This document shows positions 43,545-52,665 of a DNA stretch of 64,000 bases, piece by piece (position 1 is the first letter of the stretch; the number at the start of each line of letters is the position of its first letter). Under the pieces are notes generated by a model. That model saw nothing but the letters and a program-made list of their open reading frames with translations, had not been told where the DNA came from and made no database searches. Position numbers and translations under genes: made by a program. Source of the stretch: Pandoraea sp. (GTDB lineage: Bacteria; Pseudomonadota; Gammaproteobacteria; Burkholderiales; Burkholderiaceae); assembly GCA_031291335.1 (NCBI GenBank), contig JARLJF010000016.1, positions 29,263 to 93,262 of the forward strand, written 5' to 3'.

Positions 43545-43585
43545 GTACAGTACCGGTACAAATATCAAGGTAATCTTCGGTACAG
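43545..43585. promoter_or_regulatory. MocR-type operator with repeated GTACA elements
   Basis: GTACAG (43545-43550), TACCGGTACA (43551-43560, a palindrome) and GGTACAG (43579-43585) give three GTACA units. The starts at 43545, 43556 and 43580 are 11 and 24 bases apart, i.e. close to one and two helical turns. Such palindromic plus direct GTACA arrays are typical of sites bound by MocR/PdxR-type regulators. It is between the DUF2917 gene and the MocR gene. Confidence 0.65.
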
Positions 43586-43694
43586 TTCAGGATTGACAGG
43601 GAATTTGGCTGGCGTAGAGTGGCGTCCCATGAGCGGTAACGGGCTGACACTTCGGCAGCGAGGTGCCGGTCAACCGCGCCGAAGTGGACAGACG

Positions 43695-45140
43695 ATGACG
43701 ACAACGAACCGTATTTCTCCGCTGGTGCTCGCGGACAACGCCGCGCTCGACACGTCACGCATGACGCTCGTCGACCAGCTCGTACACTGGGCGAGTCTGC
43801 GTATCGAGGAACGTGTTTTCCTGCCGGGCATGCGCATGCCGTCGATCCGCTCGCTGGCGGAAGACAAGCGCGTGTCGCGCTTTTCCGTCGTGGAGGCGTA
43901 CGAGCGACTGGTGGCGCAGGGGTATCTCGAGGCGCGCCGCGGCTCGGGGTTCTACGTGCGCGAGCGGCCCGTGATGCCGCCGCAGAACGCCGCCGCGCCG
44001 ATGATCGCGCAGGGCCCCATCGACGTGGCATGGCTTGTGCGCAGCATGCTGCACACGGTCACACCGGAGCGCGGTCCGGGCATGGGGTATCTGCCGCCGG
44101 GCTGGCTCGATGCCGACATGATGACGTCGGCCATGCGTTCCATGAGCCGTCAGTCGAGCGCCCATTTGCTTCACAGCGGCAATCCGCACGGCTTCCTGCC
44201 GCTGCGCGTTCAACTTCAAACGCAACTCGCGGAACTCGAAATCGGCGCACGGCCCGAGCAGATCGTGCTGACCTCGGGCATTACGCAGGCGGTGGATTTT
44301 CTGCTGCGCCTGTACGTGCGTGCGGGCGATACGGTGCTCGTGGGCGATCCGGCATGGTTCGTGATGTTCGGACGCATTGCGTCGCAAGGCGCGCACACCG
44401 TCGGTGTGCCGTACACGCCTGACGGGCCTGACATGCAGGCGCTGGAGCGACTGGTGCAGCAGCATCGTCCCAAGCTGCTGATCGTCAACTCGATCCTTCA
44501 GAACCCGACGGGCACGTCGCTGACCCCGGCGCGCGCTTTCCAGATTCTGCGTCTGGCAGAGCAGTACGACTTCATGGTGCTCGAAGACGACATCTATTGC
44601 GACCTTTGCCCGCCGCATCAGCAGGTGGCGCGTCTTGCGAGTCTCGACCAGCTCAAGCGCGTGATCTACATGGGCAGCTTCTCGAAGACGCTCGCCGCCA
44701 ATCTGCGCGTGGCGTTCGTGGCTTGTTCGCCGGAGTTGGCGAAGACCTTCGTCGATCACAAGATGCTATCGGGCTCGACTACGCCGGAGATCAACGAGCG
44801 GATCGTCTACAAAGCGCTTACGGAGGGGCATTACCGACGTCACGTCGAGCGGCTGCGCTCGCGTCTCGATGATGTGCGCGACAGTACGCGACGGCATCTG
44901 GAGCGGATCGGTCTGCGTATGTTCGGCGATCCGACGTCGGGTATGTTCTTCTGGGCCGATACCGGTGTCGATACCAGTGCGGTCGCGGCCGCCGGGCACG
45001 AAGCCGGTTTCCTGTTTGCGCCGGGGGCGTTGTTTTCTCCGCGTCAGGTGCCGAGTACGTGGATGCGCATGAACATCGCCTGTTCCAGCGATCCCGCCAT
45101 GCTGACGTTCCTGTCGCGACAGCTCGAACTGGCCGCCTGA
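43695..45140 (+). CDS. MocR-family regulator (GntR helix-turn-helix plus aminotransferase domain)
   Basis: A 481-residue fusion. Residues ~20-90 form a GntR winged helix (DQLVHWASLRIEERVFLPGMRMPSIRSLAEDKRVSRFSVVEAYERL). Residues ~130-475 form a PLP-dependent aminotransferase-like domain with the lysine in MGSFSKTLAANLRVAF. Such proteins sense PLP or an amine/amino acid and regulate the genes facing them. ATG 43695 (MTTTNRISPL) is preferred to 43593, which would overlap the operator. It faces the DUF2917 gene. Confidence 0.92.
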   Translation: MTTTNRISPLVLADNAALDTSRMTLVDQLVHWASLRIEERVFLPGMRMPSIRSLAEDKRVSRFSVVEAYERLVAQGYLEARRGSGFYVRERPVMPPQNAAAPMIAQGPIDVAWLVRSMLHTVTPERGPGMGYLPPGWLDADMMTSAMRSMSRQSSAHLLHSGNPHGFLPLRVQLQTQLAELEIGARPEQIVLTSGITQAVDFLLRLYVRAGDTVLVGDPAWFVMFGRIASQGAHTVGVPYTPDGPDMQALERLVQQHRPKLLIVNSILQNPTGTSLTPARAFQILRLAEQYDFMVLEDDIYCDLCPPHQQVARLASLDQLKRVIYMGSFSKTLAANLRVAFVACSPELAKTFVDHKMLSGSTTPEINERIVYKALTEGHYRRHVERLRSRLDDVRDSTRRHLERIGLRMFGDPTSGMFFWADTGVDTSAVAAAGHEAGFLFAPGALFSPRQVPSTWMRMNIACSSDPAMLTFLSRQLELAA

Positions 45141-45262
45141 GTGGCCGGGCGTGGACCGCCGGACGACCGGCGGCCACCCCGATGCCCTCCCGATTCTGGT
45201 GGGTCTCACCTCAATTTTCGGTATCGTCGCGCAATTCGCATCGAAATAACCCTGCTGGCGGC

Positions 45263-45291
45263 CTTGAAATGCTGGCCGCCTGTCCCTATGT
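45263..45291 (+). promoter_or_regulatory. Sigma-32 heat-shock promoter of htpG
   Basis: CTTGAAA (45263-45269), a 14-nt spacer and CCCTATGT (45284-45291) match the RpoH consensus CTTGAAA-N(11-16)-CCCCATnT with one change. It lies ~100 nt before htpG, a known heat-shock gene, which strengthens the call. Confidence 0.85.
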
Positions 45292-45393
45292 TCCGATCTG
45301 TACCGCCGCTTTGGCAGCGCGCGCGCAAGAGCGCCGGGCGCCGGTCAGCGTCGACATTCCATCCATCTCACCGATTCATGAGGGTTCCCGACC

Positions 45394-47280
45394 ATGGCGC
45401 AAGAAACCATGAGCTTTCAGGCGGAAGTCAAACAGCTTCTGCAACTGATGATTCATTCGCTGTACAGCAACAAGGAAATCTTCCTGCGCGAACTGATCTC
45501 CAACGCGTCGGATGCCGCCGACAAGCTTCGCTTCGAAGCGATTAACGACGCCACGCTGTACGAGCAGGATCCGGAACTCAAGATTCGCGTGTCGTTCGAC
45601 AAGAACGCCCGCACCGTCACCATCGAGGACAACGGCATCGGTATGAGCCGCGAGGAAGCCATCTCGCATCTGGGCACGATCGCGAAGTCCGGCACCAAGG
45701 AATTCTTCTCGCGCCTGTCGGGCGACCAACAGAAGGACGCCGCGCTCATCGGCCAGTTCGGCGTGGGCTTCTACTCGGGCTTCATCGTGGCCGATCGCAT
45801 GACGGTCGAATCGCGCCGTGCCGGTCTGCCGGCAGCCGAGGGGGTGCGCTGGTCGTCGAGCGGCGAGGGCGACTTCTCGGTCGAGACCATCGAGCGCGCG
45901 CCGCGCGGCACGGCCATCACGCTGCACCTGCGCGAAGGCGAAGACGAGTTGCTCTCGTCGTGGCAACTTCAGTCGATCATCCGCAAGTACTCCGACCACA
46001 TCTCACTGCCGATCGTCATGCGCGGCGAAACGTGGGACGAAGAAAAGAAGGAAATGGTCCCCGCCGAGACCGACGAGACCGTCAACCAGGCGAGCGCACT
46101 GTGGACACGCAGCAAGAGCGAAATCACCGACGAGCAGTACACGCAGTTCTACGAGCACATCGCCCACGATACGCAGCCGCCGCTGGCTTGGACGCACAAC
46201 CGCGTTGAAGGCCGCAGCGAATATACGCAACTGCTGTATGTGCCGGGTCACGCCCCTTACGATCTCTGGGATCGCAACTCGCAGGGTGGCCTGAAGCTGT
46301 ACGTCAAGCGCGTGTTCATCATGGATGACGCCGACCAGTTGCTGCCGAACTATCTGCGCTTCGTGCGCGGGGTGGTGGACTCGGCCGATTTGCCGCTGAA
46401 CGTCTCGCGTGAAATCCTGCAGGAAAGCCGCGACGTGAAGGCGATCCGTGAAGGTTGCGCGAAGCGCGTACTCGGTCTGCTCGAGGATCTGGCCGAGAAC
46501 CAGCAAGACAAGTACACGCAGTTCTGGGGCGCCTTCGGTCAGGTGCTCAAGGAAGGCACGGGCGAGGATCACGCGAACCGTGAGCGCATTGCCAAACTAC
46601 TGCGTTTTTCGAGCACGCATAACGATTCGGCCGACCAGAGCGTGTCGCTGGCCGACTACGTCAGCCGCATGAAGGAAGGTCAGGACAAGATCTACTACGT
46701 GACGGCCGAGAGCTGGGTGGCGGCAAGCCACAGCCCGCATCTGGAAGTCTTCCGCAAGAAGGGTGTGGAAGTGCTGCTGCTGACCGATCGTGTCGACGAA
46801 TGGATGCTCTCGTATGTGCATGAGTTCGACGGCAAGGCCCTCGTGAGCGTGGCACGTGGCGATCTGGATCTGGGCGCGCTGGAGGATGCCGGCGAGAAGG
46901 CCGCGCAGGAGAAGACCAGCGACGACTTGAAGCCGCTCGTCGACAAAATGAAGGAAGTGCTCAGCGAGAAGGCCAAGGACGTGCGCGTGACGTTCCGTCT
47001 GACCGATTCGCCGTCGTGCCTGGTGTCGGACGAGAACGACATGAGCGGCACGCTCCAGCGCTTGATGAAGGCGGCCGGGCAGAAGATGCCGGAATTCCGT
47101 CCGATTCTGGAAATCAACCCGGAGCACGCGCTGATTCAACGCCTCACGGCCGAGAGTGCGGATCTGGCCGACTGGGCGCAACTCCTGTTCGATCAGGCGT
47201 TGCTTGCCGAAGGGGGCAACCTCGAAGATCCGGCCGCGTTCGTGAAGCGTACCAACGCATTGCTGCTCGCCGCACGTTGA
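45394..47280 (+). CDS. htpG: Molecular chaperone HtpG (Hsp90)
   Basis: A 628-residue Hsp90, family length. The N-terminal GHKL ATP site is seen in [30 protein letters not shown] and [15 protein letters not shown]; the middle domain in [19 protein letters not shown]. The charged eukaryotic linker is absent, as expected. It folds clients with an ATP-driven clamp cycle in the cytoplasm. It is monocistronic with a sigma-32 promoter upstream and a hairpin terminator downstream. Confidence 0.97.
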   Translation: MAQETMSFQAEVKQLLQLMIHSLYSNKEIFLRELISNASDAADKLRFEAINDATLYEQDPELKIRVSFDKNARTVTIEDNGIGMSREEAISHLGTIAKSGTKEFFSRLSGDQQKDAALIGQFGVGFYSGFIVADRMTVESRRAGLPAAEGVRWSSSGEGDFSVETIERAPRGTAITLHLREGEDELLSSWQLQSIIRKYSDHISLPIVMRGETWDEEKKEMVPAETDETVNQASALWTRSKSEITDEQYTQFYEHIAHDTQPPLAWTHNRVEGRSEYTQLLYVPGHAPYDLWDRNSQGGLKLYVKRVFIMDDADQLLPNYLRFVRGVVDSADLPLNVSREILQESRDVKAIREGCAKRVLGLLEDLAENQQDKYTQFWGAFGQVLKEGTGEDHANRERIAKLLRFSSTHNDSADQSVSLADYVSRMKEGQDKIYYVTAESWVAASHSPHLEVFRKKGVEVLLLTDRVDEWMLSYVHEFDGKALVSVARGDLDLGALEDAGEKAAQEKTSDDLKPLVDKMKEVLSEKAKDVRVTFRLTDSPSCLVSDENDMSGTLQRLMKAAGQKMPEFRPILEINPEHALIQRLTAESADLADWAQLLFDQALLAEGGNLEDPAAFVKRTNALLLAAR

Positions 47281-47305
47281 TTGCAATAGCGCAGGTCACG
47301 TCGTG

Positions 47306-47341
47306 AAAAGGCCCCCGCGTCGAAATGTCGCGGGGGCCTTT
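47306..47341 (+). terminator. Rho-independent terminator of htpG
   Basis: GGCCCCCGCG (47310-47319) and CGCGGGGGCC (47329-47338) form a 10-bp stem with a 9-nt loop, flanked by AAAA and a short TTT, 26 nt after the htpG stop. The U-run is short, so termination may be partial. Confidence 0.7.
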
Positions 47342-47451
47342 CGATTTCCGGCGGAAGTCTTACCGGCGTGCGCGCGGCGGATTTCCGGTGATGAGAAGCG
47401 GCGGCTTTGTGGACGGCGCGCTGTCGTGCCGCCCCTTTATAATGCCGAGCC

Positions 47452-48048
47452 ATGACTTTCCGATTCGATGTAGGCGGGCGGCGCTGGCAGGCTGTCCCGG
47501 CACCGGCGCTCTCGCGTCGTCATAAGGACTGGCTGACCCGCGGCGGCGCACTTACGCGCCATCTGTCGGCACTCGGCCGGGTGAGCGTGCGCGTGGTGGC
47601 AGAGCGGGTGATGCCGGCCGACGCCGATCAGTGCCGCGCTATTGGCGTGCCGTTGCGCACGCCGATGTGGGCGCGCGACGTCATTCTGCTGGTCGACGAC
47701 GAGCCAGTGGTTGTGGCACACAGTGTCACGCCGCTCGCGTACAGCCGCTCGATATGGCAGGCGATGCGTCGTCTGCGTACGCGACCCTTGGCCGATCTGC
47801 TCTATCACGACCCCACGGTGTCACGGTCGACGCTGGTGTCGAGCCCGCTCGGGCCGCGTCATCTGCTGCACGGCCGTGCGCGTCACGATGCCCGTGATCC
47901 GCTTGTCGGTGCAACGCCGAATGCTCGGTTATGGGCGCGCCGTTCTGTCTTTCTGCGGCACGGCGCACCGTTGCTCGTGACCGAAGCGTTCCTGCCGCGA
48001 TTCTGGCGACGTCTGCAAGCCGAGCACGGCGTGCCGGTTCACGACTGA
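47452..48048 (+). CDS. ubiC: Chorismate lyase
   Basis: A 198-residue UbiC protein. It has DWLTRGGALTRHLSALG, a central PLRTPMWARDVILLVDDEPVVVAHSV (substrate pocket) and the terminal TEAFLPRFW motif. It converts chorismate to 4-hydroxybenzoate and pyruvate, the first committed step of ubiquinone synthesis. Length is slightly above E. coli UbiC (165). The next gene starts 4 nt after its stop, so they are co-transcribed. No ubiA lies nearby. Confidence 0.9.
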   Translation: MTFRFDVGGRRWQAVPAPALSRRHKDWLTRGGALTRHLSALGRVSVRVVAERVMPADADQCRAIGVPLRTPMWARDVILLVDDEPVVVAHSVTPLAYSRSIWQAMRRLRTRPLADLLYHDPTVSRSTLVSSPLGPRHLLHGRARHDARDPLVGATPNARLWARRSVFLRHGAPLLVTEAFLPRFWRRLQAEHGVPVHD

Positions 48049-48052
48049 GCGC

Positions 48053-48580
48053 ATGCCGACGCCTCCCGTCCCCGATCTCAAACGCAACTTCCCGCCAGTG
48101 GTGGATGCGCACACGCGCGTGCTGATCCTTGGCAGCTTGCCCGGCGAGGTGTCGCTCGCGCACCAGCAGTACTACGCGCATCCGCAGAATCGCTTCTGGC
48201 ATCTCGTGGGTGAGGTGATCGGCGAGCCATTGCCGTCATTGCCGTATGCCGCGCGCCTGGATGTGTTGCGCATGCACGGCGTTGGACTTTGGGATGTCGT
48301 GGCGGAGGCGCGCCGCGAAGGCAGCCTCGACAGCAACATTCGCCTGCATGCCGGAAGCGATCTCGCCGGCCTGATCGACACGCTGCCATCGCTGCGCGCC
48401 GTCGCGTTCAACGGCGCAACGGCGGCCCGCATCGGACAACGCGCGCTGGCACAAGGCGGCGTGACGATGCCGGTGGTGTTGCTGCCGTCGAGCAGTCCGG
48501 CCTATACGATTCCGTATGCCACGAAACGCGATGCGTGGCTTGTCTTGCGCGATTGGCTGGGGACGGCGACGTCTGTCTGA
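48053..48580 (+). CDS. DNA-deoxyinosine glycosylase (UDG superfamily)
   Basis: A 175-residue single-domain DNA glycosylase of the hypoxanthine family (UDG family 6). Motif I is GSLPGEVSLAHQQYYAHPQNRFW, and the second active-site loop is LLPSSSPAYTIPYATKRDAW. These replace the GQDPYH and HPSPLS motifs of classic UDG. It should excise hypoxanthine (deaminated adenine). ATG 48053 overlaps no neighbour but lies 4 nt after the ubiC stop, an unexpected but tight pairing. Confidence 0.87.
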   Translation: MPTPPVPDLKRNFPPVVDAHTRVLILGSLPGEVSLAHQQYYAHPQNRFWHLVGEVIGEPLPSLPYAARLDVLRMHGVGLWDVVAEARREGSLDSNIRLHAGSDLAGLIDTLPSLRAVAFNGATAARIGQRALAQGGVTMPVVLLPSSSPAYTIPYATKRDAWLVLRDWLGTATSV

Positions 48581-48684
48581 GTCGTACGATCGCCGGAGGA
48601 GGGCAGGCGAGCCGGACGGCTGCCCTACGTGAACCCGGTACAATGCGAACCCATCGGAATTTCCCGAGTTTCACTGAAGGACAC

Positions 48685-49527
48685 ATGACCCTCATCAAAC
48701 GCAAATCCATCGAAGCCGAAGCGTTCGTCAGCGACGAGCGCACCGCGCGTACTCCCCGTCCCGCTTATAAGCCGCGCTTCGCGCCGGTGACATTCTCTGA
48801 ACAGGGTGGCGTGCGTTACCTGCATTTCGGCACGGAATGGGTGCAAGGGGCGATGCGTCTGTCCAAGCCTGACCGTATCGAGCTGGAGTACGCGCAGCAG
48901 ATGATGGCGTGGTTGCTGTTCATGCGGGCACCGAAGCATGTGGTGCAACTGGGTCTCGGTACGGGCTCGATTACCAAGTTCTCGCATCAGAAGTTCCCGC
49001 GCACGCAGGTCACCGCCGTTGAGCTGAACCCGGCCGTGGTCGTTGCCGCGCGTACGATGTTCAGCCTGCCGAATGACTCGCGTCATCTGAAGGTGGTGGA
49101 AGCGGATGCCTGGGATTTCGTCACCGACACCGCGAATCATGGCGCGAACGACGTGCTGCAAATCGATCTGTACGACGCGACCGCACGCGGTCCCGTGCAT
49201 GACACGCCGGCGTTCTACAAAGCCTGCCGTGCCACGCTGCGCGAGCCGGGCATGCTGACGATGAACCTGTTTGGCGATCACGACAGCTATCCGAAGAACA
49301 TTCGTCGTCTGCGTCAGGCATTCGACAATCGTGTGATCGAATTCCCGGAAGTGCACGACGGCAACGTCATCGTGCTTGCCTTCAACGGCCCGCTGCTGTC
49401 GGTCGAGTGGAGGGATGTGGAAGCGCGTGCGAAGGTGGTGGAAGCCGCCACGGGCCTGCCGGCCAAGCGTTGGGTCAAGCAGCTTCGCTCGGCCAACGGC
49501 GACGGCGGTCCGGTGCTGACGATCTGA
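48685..49527 (+). CDS. Spermidine synthase-like methyltransferase-fold protein
   Basis: A 280-residue Rossmann-fold protein. The AdoMet/dcAdoMet-binding loop is QLGLGTGSITKFSHQKFP with the acidic TAVELNPAVVVAAR after it and IDLYDA near residue 165. It resembles the spermidine synthase superfamily but lacks the N-terminal beta-barrel and the full GGGDG motif, so polyamine synthesis is unproven. AAGGA precedes ATG 48685. The stop codon lies inside an octamer repeat tract (see below). Confidence 0.82.
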   Translation: MTLIKRKSIEAEAFVSDERTARTPRPAYKPRFAPVTFSEQGGVRYLHFGTEWVQGAMRLSKPDRIELEYAQQMMAWLLFMRAPKHVVQLGLGTGSITKFSHQKFPRTQVTAVELNPAVVVAARTMFSLPNDSRHLKVVEADAWDFVTDTANHGANDVLQIDLYDATARGPVHDTPAFYKACRATLREPGMLTMNLFGDHDSYPKNIRRLRQAFDNRVIEFPEVHDGNVIVLAFNGPLLSVEWRDVEARAKVVEAATGLPAKRWVKQLRSANGDGGPVLTI

Positions 49528-49581
49528 CGATCTGACGATCCGACGATCCGACGATCCGACGATCTGACGATCCGACGATCC
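49518..49581 (+). repeat. Eight tandem copies of an 8-bp repeat (GACGATCY)
   Basis: Exactly eight consecutive units, with a C or T in the last position (order T,T,C,C,C,T,C,C). The gene's stop (TGA, 49525-49527) spans the boundary of units 1 and 2, so the coding frame ends before most of the tract. Such tracts change length by polymerase slippage. Confidence 0.95.
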
Positions 49582-49642
49582 GACATCAAGCCTCGCCGAT
49601 TCTGCGCAGCCCTGGCTTCGGCCATGGACGCGCAGCAGACGT

Positions 49643-49670
49643 AAAAAAGCCAGCCGCGAGGCTGGCTTTT
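49643..49670. terminator. Bidirectional rho-independent terminator
   Basis: AAGCCAGCC pairs with GGCTGGCTT around a GCGA loop (stem 49648-49655 with 49660-49667). A six-A run precedes and TTTTCTTTT follows, so it terminates both the methyltransferase-fold gene (plus) and the DUF2322 gene (minus). Confidence 0.85.
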
Positions 49671-49696
49671 CTTTTGTCGCGACGGACGTTGCCGTC

Positions 49697-50041
49697 TCAG
49701 GCGGCGATTTCGTCGATGCTCAGCGCCTCGCCACCCGCCACGACGGCCAGCAGACGGTCGACGTTCGGATGCGCGCCGGGACGGTTGCGCGCGTCGGCCG
49801 TGTGCTCACCGAAGACGGCCAGGCCGTGCTCGGCAGCCTTGGCGTCGAGCGTGCCGAAGGCTTGCTTGAGGTAGTGGTACACGGCGAGCGAGCCTTGCTT
49901 GCCCGGTGCGTTTTCGATGGTCGCCACGACCGCGCCTTTGCTGTCGCGCAGCTCGATGCGAGCAATGCCCTCGATGCTGCCGATGGCGGCCATCTGCGCG
50001 AGGTTGTCCTTGAAGACCGGGGTCGGTTCGATCACTGCCAT
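49697..50041 (-). CDS. DUF2322 family protein
   Basis: A 114-residue protein. Its conserved core reads FKDNLAQMAAIGSIEGIARIELRD, then ATIENAPGKQGSLAVYHYLKQAFG, and ends HTADARNRPGAHPNVDRLL. This matches the small DUF2322 family of betaproteobacteria, of unknown function. It has no signal sequence and is monocistronic. Confidence 0.85.
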   Translation of the reverse strand: MAVIEPTPVFKDNLAQMAAIGSIEGIARIELRDSKGAVVATIENAPGKQGSLAVYHYLKQAFGTLDAKAAEHGLAVFGEHTADARNRPGAHPNVDRLLAVVAGGEALSIDEIAA

Positions 50042-50184
50042 GGTTGTGCTGCTCCTGCGGTTACGTTGAATTCGAAAAACGGTGCGGGCCGAATGGTATC
50101 ACCTCGGCCCCTGAGGCTTCATGCCGCGATCAAGCCGCGTTCGTGTCTCGTTGATGTCGCATTCATGGCGTGTTCAGGACGTGT

Positions 50185-51392
50185 TCAGGCGCGTCGCCAT
50201 TGCAAGATCGTCAGCGTCAGCACGCCCGCGATCAGCCCCCAGAACGCCGAGCCGATGGACAGCAGCGTCAGACCCGAGGCCGTCACCATGAAGGTGATGA
50301 GCGCGGCTTCACGCTGGCGCGTGTCGTGCATGGCGTTGGCGAGGCCATTCATGATCGAGCCGAACAGCGCGAGGGCGGCGATGGAGACCACCAGTGCTTT
50401 CGGGAAGGCGGCGAACAAGGCGGCGATAGTCGCCCCGAAGGTGCCTGCGATCAGATAGAACACGCCCGACCATACCGCTGCGGTGTACCGCTTGGCGGGG
50501 TCTTCGTGCGCTTCGCGTCCGGTGCAGATGGCGGCGGTGATGGCTGCCAGATGAATGCCGTGCGAGCCGAACGGTGCGAGCAGTACCGACGCGATGCCCG
50601 TCGTCGAAATGAGCGGTGACGCCGGCACTTTGTAGCCGTCTGCACGCAACACGGCAAGGCCGGGCACGTTCTGCGACGCCATCGCCACGACGAACAACGG
50701 GATGGCGATACTGATCGTTGCCGACAGCGAGAACGACGGCGTGGTCCACACCGGCTTCGCGAGCGAGATGTTGAAGTGGCTGAAGTCGAGCAGCCCAAGG
50801 CCGCCCGCCACGGCGGTGCCCACGATCAGCGCGAGCAGAATCGCGTAGCGTGACGCGAAGCGTTTGACGACGAGATACGTGAAGAACATCGAGAGCACGA
50901 GCGCGGTCTGATGCTGCGCCGCGACGAAGATCTCCAGCCCGATGCGGAACAAAATCCCCGCGAGCAACGCAGATGCCAGTGCCGGTGGCACGCGCCGCAT
51001 GATCGTCTCGAAGCCTCCCGTCAGACCGCATAGGGCGATGAGGGCATTGCACACGATGAACGCGCCGATGGCTTCGCCGTACGGTACGCCGGGTAGCGAC
51101 GTGATCAGCAGGGCAGCGCCCGGCGTCGACCACGCGATGACCACGCGATGACCACGGGGGTGCGGTAGCGCAGCGATAGCCCGATGGTCGTGAGTCCCAT
51201 GCCGATGGACAGCGCCCAGATCCACGATGAGATCTGCGCTGCTGTGAGATGGGCGGCTTGTCCGGCCTGGAACATCAGAACGAGCGAACTGGTGTAGCCC
51301 GTCATCATGGCCACGAAGCCGGCGACGATGGCCGATGGCGACGTGTCCGCCAGCGGTCGAAGCGGTGGCAGAGGAGTGGTGCTGGACGTCAT
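50185..51392 (-). pseudogene. benE: Benzoate/H+ symporter BenE, frameshifted by an 11-bp duplication
   Basis: Two overlapping minus-strand frames together encode a BenE permease. The first (51105-51392) opens MTSSTTPLPPLRPLADTSPS and stops early; the second picks up the sequence from ALLITSLPGVPYGEAIGAFI to the normal end at 50185. The join falls at an 11-bp tandem duplication (51131-51152). Removing one copy restores a single frame of 1197 bases (398 residues), family length, with the joining residues TPVVIAWSTPGA. As written it is broken. A sequencing error, or a reversible phase-variation event, is possible. Confidence 0.85.
51131..51152. repeat. Perfect 11-bp tandem duplication inside benE
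   Basis: CACGCGATGAC occurs twice in succession (51131-51141, 51142-51152), followed by CACGG. It is exactly the segment whose loss restores the benE frame, so it must be a recent change. Confidence 0.95.
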
Positions 51393-51476
51393 GGTGAAAG
51401 CGTGTCTCTCGTTATGTTGTCGTTGTCATGCTGTGCCACGTCACGGCGATGCCGCGCGGCGGGGCGAGACGCAGGC

Positions 51477-52652
51477 TTACTTGCTAAGCACGCGCATGGC
51501 CGATTCCAGCCCGGCCAGCGTGATCGGATACATGCGGCCAGCGAAGAGCTGCCGGATGACCGAGATCGATTGACGATATTGCCATATCGCCTCGGGCTCC
51601 GGATTGAGCCATGCGTGATGCGGGAAGCGGTCGATGAAGCGGCGCAGCCATACGGCCCCGGCTTCCTTGTTGTTGTATTCGACCGAGCCGCCCGCTTGTA
51701 GCACCTCGTACGGACTCATCGTGGCGTCGCCCACGAAGATCAGTTTGTAGTCGGTTGGATACTTGCGCAGTACGTCCCACGTCTCGAAGCGTTCGTTGTG
51801 ACGACGTCGATTCTGCCGCCACAGATAGTCGTAGACGCAGTTGTGGAAGTAATAGAACTCGAGATGCTTGAATTCGGATTTCGCCGCGGAAAACAGCTCT
51901 TCGGTACGCGCGATGTGGTCATCCATCGAACCACCGACGTCGAGCAGCATCAGCACCTTCACGTTGTTGTGACGCTCGGGCACGAGTTTCAAGTCGAGCC
52001 AGCCGGCATTGGCCGCCGTCGAGCGAATGGTGTCGTCGAGATCCAGTTCCTCGGCGGCCCCCTCGCGCGCAAACTTGCGCAGACGCCGCAATGCGACCTT
52101 GATGTTGCGGGTGCCGAGTTCGACGGTGTCGTCGTAGTCGCGATAGGTGCGTTGATCCCACACCTTCACCGCCGTGCGGTTGCCGTTGCTCTCGCCGCCG
52201 ATGCGGATGCCTTCGGGATTGAAACCGCCATTGCCGAACGGCGACGTGCCGCCTGTGCCGATCCACTTGTTGCCGCCTTCGTGACGGCCTTTCTGTTCGT
52301 CGAACAGTTCCTTGAGCCGCGCCATGAGCTTGTCGATGCCGCCGAGTGCCTGAATGCGGGCGCGGTCCTCGGGGGACAGTTCGCGCTGCATGCGCTTCTC
52401 GAGCCATTCGAGCGGCACCTCGCCCGAGGCATCAACGACCTGCTGCACGCCTTTGAAATAGGCGCCGAACGCCTGATCGAACTTGTCGTAGTGCTTCTCG
52501 TCCTTGATGAGCGAGAGGCGCGCCAGATAGTAGAACTCGTCGAGCGAGGGCGCGATGACCTGACGTTGCAGCGCTTCGAGCAGCGTCAGGTATTCCTTGA
52601 CCGAGACCGGCAGTTTCGCCGCGCGCAGGGTGTAGAAGAAGTCGATCAGCAT
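51477..52652 (-). CDS. VWA domain protein (CoxE-like)
   Basis: A 391-residue cytoplasmic protein. The C-terminal VWA domain contains LMLLDVGGSMDDHIARTEELF, a variant of the DxSxS metal-binding motif with Gly in place of the first Ser, and later LIFVGDATMSPYE. The N-terminal half is helical. It forms a pair with the MoxR ATPase gene on the same strand, 14 nt upstream. MoxR/VWA pairs serve as metal-insertion or complex-assembly chaperones; the client here is unknown. Confidence 0.85.
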   Translation of the reverse strand: MLIDFFYTLRAAKLPVSVKEYLTLLEALQRQVIAPSLDEFYYLARLSLIKDEKHYDKFDQAFGAYFKGVQQVVDASGEVPLEWLEKRMQRELSPEDRARIQALGGIDKLMARLKELFDEQKGRHEGGNKWIGTGGTSPFGNGGFNPEGIRIGGESNGNRTAVKVWDQRTYRDYDDTVELGTRNIKVALRRLRKFAREGAAEELDLDDTIRSTAANAGWLDLKLVPERHNNVKVLMLLDVGGSMDDHIARTEELFSAAKSEFKHLEFYYFHNCVYDYLWRQNRRRHNERFETWDVLRKYPTDYKLIFVGDATMSPYEVLQAGGSVEYNNKEAGAVWLRRFIDRFPHHAWLNPEPEAIWQYRQSISVIRQLFAGRMYPITLAGLESAMRVLSK

Positions 52653-52665
52653 GACGGTGGCGCGC

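Noticed and set aside
49518..49581. Could the octamer tract be a CRISPR array?
   Set aside because: Units are contiguous with no spacers, far too short for CRISPR repeats, and there are no cas genes.
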